Assembly (NCBI GenBank): GCA_031259625.1
Contig: JAIRLG010000059.1
Location: 1 to 7,007 of the forward strand
Direction of reading: 5' to 3'
Source: Puniceicoccales bacterium
GTDB lineage: Bacteria > Verrucomicrobiota > Verrucomicrobiae > Opitutales > LL51
DNA length: 7,007 nucleotides
Shown piece after piece: positions 6,003-7,007 of this stretch (the first letter of the stretch is position 1; each line of letters opens with the position of its first letter). The position numbers and the translations under genes were made by a program. The notes beneath the pieces are model-generated. The model did no database searches, was not told the origin of the DNA, and worked only from the letters and a program-made list of their open reading frames with translations.

Positions 6003-6160
6003 GTGGGCTCCGGGCTCTCCGATGCTGTTGGGGCTGTTCGGGTTATTCCGGATTATCTGGCGTTGTCCGGGCTGCTCCGGGCTTTCCAGGTTATTCGAGC
6101 CATCCAAGTTATTTAGGTTATTCGATCTGGCTGTTGGGGTTATCTGGATTATCTGGGCTG
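6003..6160. repeat. Degenerate 9-10 nt tandem array
   Basis: About 15 diverged units follow the consensus GGGTTATTC/GGATTATCT. Clear units include GGGTTATTC (6040-6048), CGGATTATC (6049-6057), AGGTTATTC (6115-6123), GGGGTTATC (6136-6144) and TGGATTATC (6145-6153). Occasional 10-nt units shift the phase. Because 9 is a multiple of 3, both strands stay open for long stretches: the minus strand reads as Asn-Asn-Leu-like triplets and the plus strand as Gly-Leu-Ser/Gly-Tyr-Ser. This is repeat translation, not evidence of a gene. Confidence 0.75.
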
Positions 6161-6359
6161 CCGCCTTTGGCGCGGGGAGGGGATGAAGAGCCAAGGCCTT
6201 TCATCCCCCCTCGCGCGTTGGCCACGGAGCGGACGGAGCCCGTTGGGGGCTGCCTTTGCGCCGAAGCCCCTTCCAGGGCTTCGGCGGAGGCCCGCCTCCG
6301 GCGGGCCGCTTCCTGTGGAAGCCAAAGGCAGCCCCGAAGGGCTCCAAAGGCGGCAGCCC
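6155..6359. repeat. Nested composite palindrome with 16-bp terminal inverted repeats
   Basis: GGGCTGCCGCCTTTGG (6155-6170) is the exact reverse complement of 6344-6359. Inside is a hairpin 6171-6215, pairing CGCG with CGCG and GGGGATGAA (6179-6187) with TTCATCCCC (6200-6208), with a bulge. AGCCC (6237-6241) with GGGCT (6339-6343) encloses the complete cloverleaf at 6246-6335. The outer stem is a version of that cloverleaf's own stem (GGGCTGCCTTTG) with a 3-bp insertion on both sides, so one family member seems to sit inside another. Confidence 0.75.
6246..6335. repeat. 90-nt cloverleaf palindrome, second family, member B
   Basis: The outer 13-bp stem is GGGGCTGCCTTTG (6246-6258) with CAAAGGCAGCCCC (6323-6335). 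Arm 1 is 11 bp, CGCCGAAGCCC (6259-6269) with GGGCTTCGGCG (6276-6286). After two unpaired bases, arm 2 is GGCCCGCC-TCC-GGCGGGCC (6289-6307). Arm 3 is GCTTCC-TGT-GGAAGC (6308-6322). It has the same topology as the 83-nt elements but a different sequence, and it is related to the element at 6518-6612. Confidence 0.85.
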
Positions 6360-6360
6360 C

Positions 6361-6492
6361 ACCACGGCAACGGAGAAGCCGCCTGGCAGCAACTCCGCCG
6401 CCACAGAGAATTCACTCGGCAGCAACCCAGCTATAGCGGGGAACCCGACAGCGGCTCCGCCGCAGCAGCGGAGAAGTCCTCCGGATACACCA
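6361..6492. repeat. Degenerate 33-nt tandem array
   Basis: There are four units of about 33 nt, beginning at 6361, 6394, 6427 and 6460. Units 1 and 2 share GAGAA and the ending GGCAGCAAC at the same phase. CGGAGAAG recurs at 6371-6378 and 6469-6476, 98 nt apart. In one plus frame this gives an 11-residue periodicity (TATEKPPGSNS, AATENSLGSNP). It directly abuts the composite palindrome. Confidence 0.6.
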
Positions 6493-6513
6493 TCTACCCG
6501 TTTACGAATGAGC

Positions 6514-6616
6514 GGTGGGGGCTGGCTTTCGATTCCTCCGGAATCGGGCCCGCTGCGCGGGCCGCCTGGAGGAAAAGGACAAAGTCCTTTTCCTCCAGGC
6601 AAAGCCAGCCCCAACC
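6514..6616. repeat. Fully paired cloverleaf palindrome, second family, member C
   Basis: The core outer stem is 12 bp, GGGGCTGGCTTT (6518-6529) with AAAGCCAGCCCC (6601-6612). It extends by GGT/ACC past one mismatch to 6514 and 6616. Arm 1 is CGATTCC-TCC-GGAATCG (6530-6546). Arm 2 is GGCCCGC-TGC-GCGGGCC (6547-6563). Arm 3 is an exceptionally long perfect hairpin, GCCTGGAGGAAAAGGAC (6564-6580), loop AAA, with 6584-6600. No base at the four-way junction is unpaired. Arm 2 and the outer stem are clearly related to member B. Confidence 0.88.
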
Positions 6617-6643
6617 AGGCAGAGCCAATCTTCATTTCTCTTA

Positions 6644-6850
6644 CCGGACTGCGGTTCGTTTCCTTTCACTTCGTTTCCCTCCGCCGGACTGCGGTTCGTT
6701 TCCTTCCATCCACCGGATCATTCTCTTTCCTTCCGTTGGATTACGATTTATTTCCTTCCACCGGATCATTTTTTTCTCTCCGTCGGACGGTGGTTTCCTC
6801 CGCCGGATCATTCTTTTTCCCTCTCCCGGGCTGTGATTTATTTCCCTCCG
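6644..6850. repeat. Degenerate 20-40 nt pyrimidine-rich tandem array
   Basis: There are about eight units, most beginning with CCGGA or a variant and ending with TTTCCYTCCR. They start at 6644, 6684, 6713, 6736, 6761, 6783, 6803 and 6826. Two subtypes partly alternate: CCGGATCATTCTYTTTCC and a GATTTATTTCCYTCC type (6743-6759, 6834-6849). This gives a higher-order period near 48 nt. The first two units share CCGGACTGCGGTTCGTTTCC exactly. The array runs up to about 85 nt before the glycosyltransferase start. Confidence 0.75.
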
Positions 6851-6935
6851 TCGAAGGGCGGTGGAGATGAAATGCAAAGCCCCGGCCCATTGGGCCATTG
6901 CTTTGGGGCGGAAAGACCTTTATTTTTTGCGGAAA

Positions 6936-7007
6936 ATGGCCTTGGGGAAACGGTGCCAGCCGGAAAAGTATCCGCTGACGGTGCTCGTCATCGCCTCCAA
7001 CGAGGAG
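6936..7007 (+). CDS. Family 2 glycosyltransferase, N-terminus only (runs off window)
   Basis: Only 24 codons are present: MALGKRCQPEKYPLTVLVIASNEE. The segment LTVLVIASNEE is the first beta-strand and nucleotide-binding turn typical of GT-A fold family 2 glycosyltransferases (usual pattern SVVIITxNEE), which move a sugar from a nucleotide donor to an acceptor. The ATG at 6936 gives the usual short lead-in but has a poor Shine-Dalgarno (GCGGAAA). An in-frame ATG at 6867 has AAGGG at good spacing and would add 23 residues, so the start is uncertain. A hairpin, GGCCC-ATT-GGGCC (6884-6896), nested in GCCCC (6879-6883) with GGGGC (6905-6909) and followed by a T-rich run (6919-6928), lies between the two candidates. 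Acceptor and pathway cannot be told. Confidence 0.6.
   Translation, partial: MALGKRCQPEKYPLTVLVIASNEE

Larger units (their letters stand above)
5911..6866. other. Repeat-built divergent intergenic region without credible genes
   Basis: These 956 nt separate the minus-strand hydrolase from the plus-strand glycosyltransferase. The region consists of a short promoter-proximal part (5911-6002), a 9-nt array (6003-6160), a nested palindrome (6155-6359), a 33-nt array (6361-6492), a second cloverleaf (6514-6616) and a 24-nt array (6644-6850). Open frames of up to 217 codons exist on both strands. Their proteins simply follow the repeat periods, lack recognisable domains, and overlap on opposite strands. 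Confidence 0.8.

Noticed and set aside
6361..6850. CRISPR array
   Set aside because: The repeats are contiguous and degenerate, with variable unit length and no unique spacers. No cas genes are present.
5999..6870. Plus- and minus-strand open frames of 145-217 codons in the repeat region
   Set aside because: Their residues mirror the 9-, 33- and 24-nt periods and the palindromes. They overlap on both strands and show no domain.
6879..6928. Intrinsic terminator from the GC hairpin and T-rich run before the glycosyltransferase
   Set aside because: The stem is interrupted and the T-run begins about 10-14 nt after it. No plus-strand gene lies upstream to terminate.

Overview
The window looks like a chromosomal stretch of a GC-rich bacterium that uses sigma-54 regulation. 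Taxonomy cannot be fixed from the sequence. A Verrucomicrobia/PVC-type genome is my guess, from the general feel of the proteins only. No rRNA, tRNA, CRISPR array or transposase is visible.

From left to right, 1-311 is the 5' part of rpiB (ribose-5-phosphate isomerase B) on the minus strand, cut by the window edge. A minus-strand pair follows: an acidic-tailed protein of unknown function (1888-2538), overlapped by an NtrC-type sigma-54 activator (429-1898). The activator's receiver domain has Glu where the phosphorylated Asp should be. A gene-poor gap (2539-2934) carries the first copy of an 83-nt palindromic element. Next is a minus-strand, operon-like group transcribed in the order metallo-beta-lactamase-fold hydrolase (5251-5910), rarA (3792-5264), AlkA-type DNA glycosylase (2935-3696). 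It reads as a metabolite-detoxification, replication-stress and alkylation-repair group. The last 20 codons and the stop codon of rarA lie inside the second copy of the 83-nt element. At the right edge (6936-7007) a family 2 glycosyltransferase begins on the plus strand.

The most striking part is non-coding. Four compact, nearly fully paired 'cloverleaf' palindromes are present (2601-2683, 3773-3855, 6246-6335, 6518-6612). Each has an outer stem of 11-13 bp closing three hairpins, with zero to two unpaired bases at the junction. The first two are a 97%-identical pair. The last two are diverged relatives whose stems keep pairing through compensatory changes. The 956-nt gap between the divergent hydrolase and glycosyltransferase genes is built almost entirely of alternating tandem-repeat arrays (units of about 9, 33 and 24 nt) and these palindromes, one of which is nested inside a larger inverted repeat. 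This looks like a family of small structured repeats without its own protein. It is comparable in kind to Rickettsia palindromic elements or REP/BIME elements, but I do not recognise the sequences.
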